DNA of 38,292 nucleotides from contig JAOAPF010000137.1 of assembly GCA_025462755.1 (NCBI GenBank), positions 1-38,292 of the forward strand. The letters run 5' to 3'. Position numbers and translations under genes: made by a program. Positions 14,955 through 24,494 of this stretch are shown here, one piece after another; position 1 is the stretch's first letter, and each line of letters opens with the position of its first letter. The DNA comes from Edaphobacter sp. (lineage in GTDB: Bacteria > Acidobacteriota > Terriglobia > Terriglobales > Acidobacteriaceae). The notes beneath the pieces are model-generated. The model did no database searches. It saw nothing but the letters and a program-made list of their open reading frames with translations, and was not told where the DNA came from.

Positions 14955-17900
14955 GATCGAACAGTCATTCTCGGCCGGCTGCAGCAGCTCACGGGCAGTC
15001 TGAAGCCGGCGCCGGGTACCAGTGCCGACGCGCTTTCCACCCTGCAACGACATCTGGCGCAGCAGCTGATGGCTGACCCGGGCTTCACCGTCACAGGAAA
15101 CCGGCTGCAGCACGAAGCCACGGAGGCGGGACCTACGGTTGATCTCTCGGCGCGCTTCAGTCACCTCTCGGAGGTGTTGTCCGCACAGCCCGGCGCTGCG
15201 GCCGGCGTTGCCGTGCCCGCTCCGCTGGTGTTCCGGCGCGAGACCGCATTCAGCAGCAGCCTGCTGGGCAACTCGGTTCCGCAATGGGGAGCGGGAATGG
15301 CTCCCAGCCAGATCTTCGGACCTTTCCTCGATGAGCATGGCCTGCTGATTTGGTTCGATTTCTTTTTCCCAACCCGGCTGGTGCAGGTGTTCCTGCAGGG
15401 AAGCTCCACCCCCGCTCTTTTGATACCGTTATGGGGCGCTCTCACTGCAAAAACGTCTTACCGCATCGAAGCCGGCAGCGCCTGGATTGCCTCCGGCCTG
15501 ATTGCCAAGTCCGCGGCCCTCAACGGCTTCTACACCGGTGTGAAAATCAAGGGGGGCTCGCTCGATCTTGCTCATGCCGTCACCATAAGTTCCGGGACCA
15601 TCATCATCCCGTCGAACACCGCAGCCAACCTGCACCTAGATCTCGACCAGAATTCGGTCAACCCGACTTCGGTGGACGCGGGTCTCGACGCCAAAGACGC
15701 AGTCATCAAGATGCCGGAGACCCTGGAGCTGAAATTCCCCTCGACCGGCGGCGCACTGACGCCGGGGAACGCCTCCTGCACCGTCTTCGGTTGTGAGGTT
15801 GATTTTCAATTCAAGAAAGCCGCGCCGGTCTGGATCCCCGCCATCGGGCAGATCCTGATTCCCTACTCCGTGCAGTCCAACCGCGAAGCGACGGACACCT
15901 TTGATGTCGCCTCTTCGCAGTCGGAGCTCTGTCCGCTTGCGGGAAGCGCAAAGCTCGACGTGAACAGCGGATGGCTGTTGCCTGTCGCGAAGGTCGACCC
16001 GAAGCAGTTGGGCCAGGCACTGGGAACCGGCGCCCTGTGTATCGGTTTAACGAAGGGAATTTCTGCCAGCTGGGAAGGACTGACCGGGGCCGATACCGTG
16101 CTTGTCCACCCCGCCATTCTGGCCGAGCCCGGGCTGGTCACGGTGGTCGATTTCTTTGCCAGCAACGTTTACGGGAAACAGAAATGGGTTCTGTGGAGAA
16201 ACGCCGGCAGTAAGCATCACTCCGAAATCACGCTCACCTTCGGTCCGGCTTTCCCATTCATCTTTGTTATCTCGGCGCTGAACAGCGAGGCCGTCTTCTG
16301 CTTCTGCGGTCACAAAGCCTCGCTGGACCGGCCGGTCGATGCCAATGGCGCGCCGTTCCGCATCGAGTCCACCATCGCCCTGGCGGCCGTTCTGCAGAAT
16401 GGGGCAGATTTCCAGGCGATGCTGCAGGACAATGACCTGTTGTTCGACGGCAATCCCAAAAAGGCTGGCGCTTTTGAGCGTCATTCGCTCGCCCTGCGCA
16501 ACGCATTCTTCCAGGTAAGCCGTCCCTACAGCCTTTTCCTCTTCGGCAAGCTGGAAAACGGCAACGAAATCACCAAGGGTTTTGCCGCCTTGATGTTCGG
16601 CATCCACGAATATCTTCCCACCCTGCCCGACCCATACGTAGCCAGTTACACCGCCTTCCTGCATGATCGCGCCGCTCGGGGCTTTGGCCAGCTGGAAAAC
16701 GCCCTCGCGGGTTTTGTAAAGTGGCCCAATCCTTCCGGTGCGCCGCTCGCCGATGCCGAGCAGCCTGACGATCCCGCGTATGTCTACTTTCGGATGGCGC
16801 CGCTGGACCAGTCGGTGGTCCTCCGGACCCTGGAAGCCGGACCTCAGGAGGCACAACCTCAGTTTCCGACCCACAACGTGGCCGTCGCACAAACGCCGCG
16901 CAGTTTTCAGACCGGGGTACGCACCTTCAATGCTGACTTGAGCGCCAATGCCAGGGTTTCCATGCCGCTCACGGCAACCACCGCAGTCGCGCAAACCACC
17001 CTCTCCCGCTCGCTGGACAGCGTCAGCGCGGTGAGCCCGCAGCCAACCATCCAGGCCAGCGATGTGGCCTCGGCCGTGGCCAGCCTGGAAGCGAATCCCC
17101 TGCTCCGTCACATCGAGGACAAGGCCCTTCTCGTCAACCAGACCCTCGATGCCGCTCTCAGCAATTCTCCGCCAGACTCATTTTCGATAGCGTCGTTCAA
17201 AGGTTCGCCGGGGACCAGTCTCCTGGAAGTGACCGGCCGCCTGGGCGGACTGTTCGGGCCTGACCTGTTCATGCTGCTCGACGTCTCCAGCAACGCCGAC
17301 CAGATGGGCGTAAGCCTGGGGAATGCGCTCCAGGTCGAGGACGATTCATCGGGCAACACCCGGCTGCGTACCATCAGCACGCCCATTCAAGGCACAACCA
17401 TCGGCAACGAGGGCCTCCAGCTTCAGGTCCTGAACATGGATGTCGTGGTGAGTGCGCAGAACCTGCGCGCCTTTACCCTGCCGCAAATATCCTGGGAGCC
17501 CATCTTTAACATTCCTTTGCCGTTTAAGTACGACGCGGACGACGCGATCACCACCACCCCGGGACTTTTGGTGTACGACAATGACGGCATTCCCACGCGC
17601 ATCGCCTCGGAGAGCCCTTACCAGGTGCCGATTGCGCCGCTGCCAGTCACCAAACATTTCCTGAAAGAATTCAACGATCGGCACGTGCCCCAGCCGTTGT
17701 CTTCGGCCTTCACCCTGCCCTTCGCTCTGCTCGCCCAGGCCAACTTCACCCGCAAAGTGAAGGGAGCCCCGGAGGACGGTTGCCGCGTCCATTTCCACCG
17801 GCCACACTTCGCCAAGGTGCATGGCGGGCTCCAAATCAGGACCCAGGCTCCCGCGGTTCCCCCGGCTTCAGCCGCCACTTCAAGGCCATTCTTTGCCGGT

Positions 17901-20324
17901 TGGACCCTGCAATGGGAACCCGAGGGTTTCTCGCCGCCTTTCATCAAATGGGGTTTTTTCGGGATTCCGATCACCGGCAGTACCCTGGGCAAGAACGTAC
18001 GGCACATCTTCAACAAGGAGTTCCAACCCGGCGGCGACAAGCCGAAGGTGCCGCTGGAACAGATGGAAATCTCCGGCTATGGCGCTTCCATTTTCAGCAA
18101 TTGGCTGGATGGAAAAGCTGCGATCGCTTTAGTCAGCCAGGCGACCTTCGAAGTTCTGGTGGGACGCACCGCTCACGAAATCATCCAGGTCAGGAGCATC
18201 CTGTACCCCTACGCGGTCCACGTGGTGCGCACCATCACCTTGATGCGCTCGCCCAACGGCTATGTCTTCCGTTCCGACTCCGGCTGGAAGGCCGAAAGCG
18301 ATGGCTTTTACGACTTCAGTTACGACATCAATTTCGACCATCCTCCCGATCCTCCGATTCCTGACGTTCATGTGGCCGACCCTTACATCGTGCTCCGCCA
18401 GCCGGTGAAGGGCGTCTCCAATGTGCGCGAGATAAAAGACAACCCCGATGCCGGCACCTTCACCTCCTCCTTCACCCTGAACGATCCGGACCTTCCAAAT
18501 GCAGTCAGGACCCTAACGCCTGCCCAATTAGTAAGGGTCTTCGCCCAATTCAAAAACAAGAGCGATCCTTTGCCGGTCGAGATGCAGGCCGTCTCCTTCG
18601 ATGCCGATGTCCACTTCGACAGCGTGGTCAGCGGTGGGGTCAAGGATCCCGTTCGTAAAGATTTCGTTGTGCAATCCCGCAAAATGCTGGGCTATGTCCA
18701 GCTTTCTCCGTCCTCCATCCTCGTTCCTTCGCGTGTTTTCGCCGACCTGCTGAACTTCCAGAATGGCTCGCTCGGTGGACCGGTCAACTGCATCGTAGAC
18801 ATTGCGGACTCCAAGCAGACCATGCGCATCGGCCGGGTGGATGTGAATCCGGCTTTCGATGCCGCCGGCCAGCACGTCTTTGTCCCCGCCGCCCGCGGCT
18901 CGCTGATCCTGCCCAAGGACGGTTCCTGGTCGGTCGTGAAACAGAACGCCGATACCGGCGACGTGAAGCCGCTGGAAGAAGGCCAGAGCGTTCCCCTGAT
19001 CAAGCCGGAGGGCACTCCTGACTTCCGCATCGCCAACCCTGCCGACGCCGTGGTACCCACCTCCAAGGTGAACTTCGGAATCGTGCAATCAACCGGCACC
19101 CAGAAGCTGCTCTTCAACATTCCGCACTTCTCCCCCGGGCAGCTCAAGTTGAAGAGTGAGGAGACCTACTTTGCCGATGCCTATAAGCTGCTCAACGCCA
19201 AGAGTGTCTTTCCCAACCTCGCTAACGCGCTGCAGCTGACGAATGCCGAGAAGGAAGTTGCCATCCTGGGCGAGGGCCTGATGCAGATGCCCAACCGGGA
19301 CATCAATTTGCCCACCTCGCTGCCGGATTACGATTTCATCAACGAGCCCAATATCATCAGGGTCTATGCCCAGTACAAGAACACAGCCGGCACCGCCGGC
19401 AAGCTGACTCTGGGGATCGACTCGGGAGCGGCGGACCTCGCCGACCGGTGGAAGGCCGCGCTGTCCGGCATGAGGGTAGTGGTCGACTTGGCTGGCATCA
19501 CCGAGGTGATGTGGGTGGACGGCAACTTCAATGCCTCCAGCGGCCTCGACGCCAAGTACGACTCTCCCCAACTGCAGTTTGGGGATTTGCTCAAGCCAGT
19601 CGTGGAAATCCTCAAGGTCCTCGCCCTGCTCACGGGCGACGATTTCGACAATGGCATGGATGTTGGGATGAGCAATTCACCCGATAGCTGGGAGTACAAA
19701 TTCCATTGCTCACAAGACATACCGGTCATCCAGTTTCCCAGCCCGGAAGAGCTGACCATTAATCCCAATCCTCCGCTGAAGCTGGAAGCCGGTCTGAAAG
19801 TCGGTTTCTATTTCAACGAAGTATTATCCATTCCCACCGACCTGAAACAACTGGTGCCGGCTTGCGGCGCTTTTGTAGACTTCCACGGCGGGATGCACGT
19901 CATGTGTTTCTCGCTGGCGGCCGCCAGCATCTATGCCGTCGGCCAGGTCGATCTCGGCATTGCCGCCGACACCAAGGCGGGAAAGTCGCTGCACATGAAA
20001 TTCGGCTTCGGTGTCGAGGTGGTAGTCGGGCTTCCGGTCGTCGCCAATGTTTCCGTGCTGTACATGGTGGAAGTTACGGCGGATATCGGCGAAAACGCGC
20101 TCGATATAGGCGCCATGATGATGTTTCGCGGCCACGCCGAGATCTGCGGTGGGCTGGTGGGCATCTGCATTCAGATTGAGGCCGGCGGCTCTGTTCACCA
20201 TGACCTGGGGTCAGGGGAAACCGATTGCGTCGCCCAGGTCATATTCTCCGTCAATGTCACGCTGCTCTGGGTCATTGATATCCATGAGTCCGACCAATGG
20301 CAGGAAACGCGTCAGATCGCTTAG
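14952..20324 (+). CDS. unrecognised giant protein A (about 1790 aa)
   Basis: I do not recognise this family. The frame is uninterrupted for 5.4 kb with even, CTG-rich codon use. There is no signal peptide; the start is a short amphipathic helix region (TVILGRLQQLTGSLKP, ADALSTLQRHLAQQLM). The body looks mostly beta-strand, with alternating hydrophobic residues and many Pro/Gly turns and no clear membrane helices. Distinctive segments are RTAHEIIQVRSILYPYAVHV (about 1070-1090), a GYVFRSDSGW block after it, GSLILPKDGSWSVVKQ (about 1315-1330), and a glycine- and valine-rich C-terminal part (about 1613-1776; GFGVEVVVGLPVVANVSVLY, DIGAMMMFRGHAEICGGL) that resembles stacked long strands. The gene for giant protein B follows after 31 bases, so they form an operon. 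Size and strand-rich build suggest a structural, surface or secreted role, but no secretion or contractile-tail gene is nearby and no function should be assigned. Confidence 0.85.
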   Translation: MDRTVILGRLQQLTGSLKPAPGTSADALSTLQRHLAQQLMADPGFTVTGNRLQHEATEAGPTVDLSARFSHLSEVLSAQPGAAAGVAVPAPLVFRRETAFSSSLLGNSVPQWGAGMAPSQIFGPFLDEHGLLIWFDFFFPTRLVQVFLQGSSTPALLIPLWGALTAKTSYRIEAGSAWIASGLIAKSAALNGFYTGVKIKGGSLDLAHAVTISSGTIIIPSNTAANLHLDLDQNSVNPTSVDAGLDAKDAVIKMPETLELKFPSTGGALTPGNASCTVFGCEVDFQFKKAAPVWIPAIGQILIPYSVQSNREATDTFDVASSQSELCPLAGSAKLDVNSGWLLPVAKVDPKQLGQALGTGALCIGLTKGISASWEGLTGADTVLVHPAILAEPGLVTVVDFFASNVYGKQKWVLWRNAGSKHHSEITLTFGPAFPFIFVISALNSEAVFCFCGHKASLDRPVDANGAPFRIESTIALAAVLQNGADFQAMLQDNDLLFDGNPKKAGAFERHSLALRNAFFQVSRPYSLFLFGKLENGNEITKGFAALMFGIHEYLPTLPDPYVASYTAFLHDRAARGFGQLENALAGFVKWPNPSGAPLADAEQPDDPAYVYFRMAPLDQSVVLRTLEAGPQEAQPQFPTHNVAVAQTPRSFQTGVRTFNADLSANARVSMPLTATTAVAQTTLSRSLDSVSAVSPQPTIQASDVASAVASLEANPLLRHIEDKALLVNQTLDAALSNSPPDSFSIASFKGSPGTSLLEVTGRLGGLFGPDLFMLLDVSSNADQMGVSLGNALQVEDDSSGNTRLRTISTPIQGTTIGNEGLQLQVLNMDVVVSAQNLRAFTLPQISWEPIFNIPLPFKYDADDAITTTPGLLVYDNDGIPTRIASESPYQVPIAPLPVTKHFLKEFNDRHVPQPLSSAFTLPFALLAQANFTRKVKGAPEDGCRVHFHRPHFAKVHGGLQIRTQAPAVPPASAATSRPFFAGWTLQWEPEGFSPPFIKWGFFGIPITGSTLGKNVRHIFNKEFQPGGDKPKVPLEQMEISGYGASIFSNWLDGKAAIALVSQATFEVLVGRTAHEIIQVRSILYPYAVHVVRTITLMRSPNGYVFRSDSGWKAESDGFYDFSYDINFDHPPDPPIPDVHVADPYIVLRQPVKGVSNVREIKDNPDAGTFTSSFTLNDPDLPNAVRTLTPAQLVRVFAQFKNKSDPLPVEMQAVSFDADVHFDSVVSGGVKDPVRKDFVVQSRKMLGYVQLSPSSILVPSRVFADLLNFQNGSLGGPVNCIVDIADSKQTMRIGRVDVNPAFDAAGQHVFVPAARGSLILPKDGSWSVVKQNADTGDVKPLEEGQSVPLIKPEGTPDFRIANPADAVVPTSKVNFGIVQSTGTQKLLFNIPHFSPGQLKLKSEETYFADAYKLLNAKSVFPNLANALQLTNAEKEVAILGEGLMQMPNRDINLPTSLPDYDFINEPNIIRVYAQYKNTAGTAGKLTLGIDSGAADLADRWKAALSGMRVVVDLAGITEVMWVDGNFNASSGLDAKYDSPQLQFGDLLKPVVEILKVLALLTGDDFDNGMDVGMSNSPDSWEYKFHCSQDIPVIQFPSPEELTINPNPPLKLEAGLKVGFYFNEVLSIPTDLKQLVPACGAFVDFHGGMHVMCFSLAAASIYAVGQVDLGIAADTKAGKSLHMKFGFGVEVVVGLPVVANVSVLYMVEVTADIGENALDIGAMMMFRGHAEICGGLVGICIQIEAGGSVHHDLGSGETDCVAQVIFSVNVTLLWVIDIHESDQWQETRQIA

Positions 20325-20355
20325 AACGGTCTTTGACCAACGAAGGTAAATCGCT

Positions 20356-23300
20356 ATGCCACTTGCACCTCAGAAACTACGAATACTGACTTTCCCGCAA
20401 CACATCGACGGCGATCAGCTCAAGATCAACGCGCTGCTGCTGCCCACGCAGAAGCTGCTGAACGATACCTCGATCTTTCCCAGCCAGATCAGCCCCGGCA
20501 CCACGGTGGAGCTGCCGAACTTCATCACCGCGGACTTTACCCTGGAATTGATGGCGCTGAAGGGACTTGGCACATATCCGTTCTCCGATCTGCCTAGCCT
20601 GACGCCCCAGGGCGTGACCGTGGAAACCCTGGCCACCGGCGCCGCCTTCCCCCCGGGCCTTCCTGCGCTCTATGAACAGCTGGCTGCGCAATTCGAGATC
20701 GTGCCGAACGGGTCCTCTAAGAACACCGAGGGCGCGGACGGCCCCAGGGCGCCCAGCGACGGCATCCGCAAGTATCTGCCGCAGTCCTATCGCGGCGCGT
20801 TCAACTTCACCCTGCCGCGCACCGAGTTCGCCAAGACCGACGACAGCTATCACTGCGCTATACGCAAGTCGCCCCCGCCCGACCCGGCCTTCCGGCAGTC
20901 TGAGGACAAGATCACCTGGGGCCGCGTCATCGCCTTCTGTTTGCGCCAGCCCCTCCTGGCCAAACGCATCGGCTTGCTTTACCAGCTCGACATTCCCCTA
21001 CCCACCTCGAACTATTTCAAGGATGGCGGCTGGGTGTATTTCCATCTCCCGCGGCCGGCCGATTTCGGTCTCGTCGACAGCGAGCTTGTGCAATACGCGG
21101 CCCGCATCCCTCCCATCGACGTACCGCGGCAGCTCTTCGCCGCTGTGCTTTTCCCCGCTATCAACGGACCGACCCAGCCCCTCGGCAGCTTCGACACGCT
21201 GAAGATCGAAGCTGCGGATTACGATGACGGCTTTGCCAAGATCGTGCATGCCGCCCAGCCCGTCAGCGCCAACGTTCTCTCCGAAGAGCCCGACGGCCTG
21301 CACGTGCAGAAGGACATGGGCATCCGCCTGGGATGGGACGATGAGCAGATCCTCATTTGGCAGAACCGGCAGGTGCTGGCCGACCCCGCCTCGGGCGCGC
21401 GCCTCGACGCACCCCTGGGCGTCTTTACCTATCGTGTCGATGTCCGCCAGAAAGGTCAGCCGGACTGGGGTTCGCTGGTGCGCATCCGCAACAAGAAGAA
21501 CCTGACTCTCGCCGGCCAGTCCATCAGCCCCGCCAAAACTGCCCTTGAGACCGGTGTGCAGGTCTTCCCTGTCAGGATCAACGCCGGCCCGTCGACGGAC
21601 TACTGGCTGCCCAGTTACTTCACCCAGTGGTATGGCCCGTCCCTGGTGCTGCCCGACGACCGCGTCGCCCAGTTGGATGAGAGCGGCGCACTCGCCGAAC
21701 CCGGTACATATTCCGACAAAAACATCAAGGCGCATCCCGAGCAGAAGGGCGGCTTGTACGAGCCGCTTCTGCCCGGGAACGTTGAGCTGAAGTATGGCAA
21801 CGAGTACGAATTCCGCGTCCGCCTGGGTGATCTTTCCGGCGGTGGCCCGCTCGTCGAAGACGACGAACTCAATGACGCCCCAGCTACCAGTTCCTCCATC
21901 GTCTTCCGGCGCTATGTGGCTCCCAAGCAGCTGAAGCTGGATCCCTCGCCCGCGCAGCCCGATTCCCGCACCGGCGTCTTTTTCGATGGCGACTCCTTCG
22001 ATGTTTTCCGTCCCCGCCTTGGCTATCCTGCCCTGCTCTTCACCGGGATCGACACCGGCGACGCCTTTCAGAAGCTTCTCGACGACAAGGCGTTTCTTCA
22101 CGCCGGCAAGGTGCCTCCCGAAACCATCAAGGAGCAGCGCGAGGTCAGCTACTTCGATCCCGATGTCAATCGCATATTTGTGATTGTCGAGGTCAAGACT
22201 CTCCTGCTCGACAATCTGGACTCCCTCAACCAGCGGGACCCATTCATCCCGCTGTACACCACCTTCCGCGATTTCCACGAAGACCTCGAAGCAGCCGTCA
22301 ACCTGCAACTGGAATATCGCGACGCCAATGTCATTCACTTCGGCAACAAGATCGATCTCGGCGACTTGAACCTGTCGCAGACCGACATCGACAACGGCGA
22401 CACTCTCGTCCTGCCGAAATCGCGCGACATCCGCGTCACCTTGTTCCCCGTCGCCTCCGACAAGGCCGCCAAGCCGGATTACTTCGGCTTCGCCGAGACC
22501 CTGTTCGCCGGCAAATTCGTGCGCACCGGTGAGCCCGTGCAGTTCTTCGTTCGCCAGGATGCGACCGAGGAGCAGCACCTCTTCCGCAAGAACCTCGAGT
22601 CCCGGGAACTCCAGGGCATTTACCTGCAACCCGATCCCCCCCAGCTCAACAACCCGGTAACCATCGTCAAGGTCACCGTCGAAGGCAAAGAACTCAGCCA
22701 GAGCACGCTTATGCAGCGCCTCGCAGCGCAGTTGGACCTCGTCCCCAGCGGCTCAAGCTTGATTGGTAAGCCCGGGGAACGGATCCAGTTCGGTTGCAGC
22801 AGCCGCATCCGCCACACCCTCGCACCCGACAATTCATCCCTTACCTTCGCTACCCAGGGCGACCTGTTGAACCATTGGTTGTGTGTGCTGTCTTTTGAAA
22901 TCAATCGCGATTGGACCTGGGACGGGATGGACCAGACCGGCATCGAGATCCGCCGCAAGAAACAATTCTCCGGCGAAGGCGCCACCCTGGAAGAAGAGAG
23001 CGTCGGCTACGTGCGCCTGATTAAGACCGCCAGCCGCGTGGCCACCACCAACCCCGACCGCACTTACACCCGGTTCATCTTCGTCGACGCGGTCGAACCC
23101 AAGAAACCTCTCGATGCTCCGGCCACCCACGCGCATCCCTTCCCCAACACCATCGACGTAGAGTACGAGCTGGTGCCGAACTTCATTCCCAGCGTCGATC
23201 CGGCATCCTCCGACAATGAGACTGCCACCCGCGATCTGCAGCTGCCCACCACCGTCATTCCGGACCAGGTGCTGAAAATCGTCGGCGCCGGAATTGCACT

Positions 23301-24324
23301 TTCGCCTTACCAGCACAATCCGGACTACTCCCAGACTGCCGTCCGCCAGCGTTACCTGTGGCTGGAATTTTCCGAGCCGGTGAAAGACCCTAACGACACC
23401 TGCTTCGCCCGCGTCCTCGGCTATGCTCCCGATCCACTGCTCAGCTTTCCCAATCCCGATCAATTCGTGGTGCGTCAGGATGATCCTCCCCTGGGCATCG
23501 ATCCCGAGCTGATTCGCGTGATCACCAAGGATCATGGCAACGACAATGCCGGCCTTGATGCCATGCAGTTTATGGAAGCGGAAACCGCCAATCCCGAGGA
23601 GCCGATGGTGAAGCTTTCGCCGGTCCATTACCTGCTTCCCTTGCCCCCGGGGCTGCATGATGAGTCGCCGGAGCTGTTTGGGTTTTACGTTTACGAGTTC
23701 CGGGTAGGCCACACCGATCGCATCTGGTGTACGGCCCAGAGCCGCTTTGGTCATCCCACCCGGCTAAACGGCGTACAGCACCCGGCGCCGCCGTTGAAGT
23801 GCCTGATAGACCGCAAGCCGGCTGGCATTCTGGTCACCGCGCAGTACGCGCAGGCGACCTTCGGGGGAAGGAATGTCACCAGCAAGCCTCCCAAGACCGA
23901 GATCTGGTGCATGCTCTACGCCCAGGTCAAGCAGGCCGACGCCGTGCAGAACCGCAACATCCTGCTGGCCGAGACCAGGGTCGAGTATGTCGCCCCCAAG
24001 CATCGGGACGTTGCTTCCTTCCTCGCAGCACGCTCCGACATGCCGCCACAGCTCGCCAACAGCATGAACATTACCCTGGACCTGCCGGCGACCGGCAAGA
24101 CGCAGTGGTCCGCAGACGAGATCCTGCAACTCCTGGACCAGTTCAATCTGTCCCGCACCACTGGCCTGAGCGTGCTGGCGGTGGAGATGATGCCGCGCTA
24201 CGACCAATACATCTTCAGGCCCAGGCAGACACCTGACACTTCGGTTTATCCCTTGTCACGGCAATTGGGCCAGTACCGGATTCTGCGCACGTCACCACTC
24301 GTGGCTGCTCCTGAAATCTGTTAA
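20356..24324 (+). CDS. unrecognised giant protein B (1322 aa)
   Basis: I do not recognise this family. The protein starts KLRILTFPQHIDGDQLKINA and has no signal peptide or membrane helix. It looks like a chain of beta-sandwich domains: NVELKYGNEYEFRVRLGDLS (about 475-494) has the look of the last strands of a fibronectin-III-like domain, and similar strand pairs occur before and after. Other markers are YWLPSYFTQWYGPSLVLPD, RYLWLEFSEPVKDPNDTCFA (about 999-1018) and FYVYEFRVGHTDRIWCTAQS near 1110. The C-terminus is RQLGQYRILRTSPLV. ATG 20356 has a GAAGG about nine bases upstream; the gap to giant protein A is 31 bases. The conserved pairing and matching size suggest the two proteins work together, perhaps as parts of one assembly. 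It is convergent with the histidine kinase gene. Function unknown. Confidence 0.85.
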   Translation: MPLAPQKLRILTFPQHIDGDQLKINALLLPTQKLLNDTSIFPSQISPGTTVELPNFITADFTLELMALKGLGTYPFSDLPSLTPQGVTVETLATGAAFPPGLPALYEQLAAQFEIVPNGSSKNTEGADGPRAPSDGIRKYLPQSYRGAFNFTLPRTEFAKTDDSYHCAIRKSPPPDPAFRQSEDKITWGRVIAFCLRQPLLAKRIGLLYQLDIPLPTSNYFKDGGWVYFHLPRPADFGLVDSELVQYAARIPPIDVPRQLFAAVLFPAINGPTQPLGSFDTLKIEAADYDDGFAKIVHAAQPVSANVLSEEPDGLHVQKDMGIRLGWDDEQILIWQNRQVLADPASGARLDAPLGVFTYRVDVRQKGQPDWGSLVRIRNKKNLTLAGQSISPAKTALETGVQVFPVRINAGPSTDYWLPSYFTQWYGPSLVLPDDRVAQLDESGALAEPGTYSDKNIKAHPEQKGGLYEPLLPGNVELKYGNEYEFRVRLGDLSGGGPLVEDDELNDAPATSSSIVFRRYVAPKQLKLDPSPAQPDSRTGVFFDGDSFDVFRPRLGYPALLFTGIDTGDAFQKLLDDKAFLHAGKVPPETIKEQREVSYFDPDVNRIFVIVEVKTLLLDNLDSLNQRDPFIPLYTTFRDFHEDLEAAVNLQLEYRDANVIHFGNKIDLGDLNLSQTDIDNGDTLVLPKSRDIRVTLFPVASDKAAKPDYFGFAETLFAGKFVRTGEPVQFFVRQDATEEQHLFRKNLESRELQGIYLQPDPPQLNNPVTIVKVTVEGKELSQSTLMQRLAAQLDLVPSGSSLIGKPGERIQFGCSSRIRHTLAPDNSSLTFATQGDLLNHWLCVLSFEINRDWTWDGMDQTGIEIRRKKQFSGEGATLEEESVGYVRLIKTASRVATTNPDRTYTRFIFVDAVEPKKPLDAPATHAHPFPNTIDVEYELVPNFIPSVDPASSDNETATRDLQLPTTVIPDQVLKIVGAGIALSPYQHNPDYSQTAVRQRYLWLEFSEPVKDPNDTCFARVLGYAPDPLLSFPNPDQFVVRQDDPPLGIDPELIRVITKDHGNDNAGLDAMQFMEAETANPEEPMVKLSPVHYLLPLPPGLHDESPELFGFYVYEFRVGHTDRIWCTAQSRFGHPTRLNGVQHPAPPLKCLIDRKPAGILVTAQYAQATFGGRNVTSKPPKTEIWCMLYAQVKQADAVQNRNILLAETRVEYVAPKHRDVASFLAARSDMPPQLANSMNITLDLPATGKTQWSADEILQLLDQFNLSRTTGLSVLAVEMMPRYDQYIFRPRQTPDTSVYPLSRQLGQYRILRTSPLVAAPEIC

Positions 24325-24494
24325 GTCTCACTGCAAACGGTGGCCCGATGGCGTATCCCTTTTCCAGAGATTGTTGACCCACAAACACACTCTTGACGAT
24401 GCGCAGCCAACAGGACCCGTGGAGAACCGGAACTGGTTTGTGCGCAGGCCCGGAGCTAAGAACCGCCGAGGCTGACTTCCGCTTTCTCATGAAA

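Noticed and set aside
16047..17111. 354-residue minus-strand frame within giant gene A
   Set aside because: Antisense shadow of a continuous 5.4-kb frame; repetitive Gly/Arg-rich composition and no motif.
20998..22629. 543-residue open frame on the minus strand within giant gene B
   Set aside because: Long antisense frames are common in GC-rich genes; the product has no recognisable domain, while the + frame is open for 1322 codons with a ribosome site.
14952..24324. Idea that the giant pair is a phage tail, contractile injection or Tc-toxin locus
   Set aside because: No sheath, tube, baseplate, spike, AAA ATPase, Rhs or RHS-core motif is seen in either protein or next to them.
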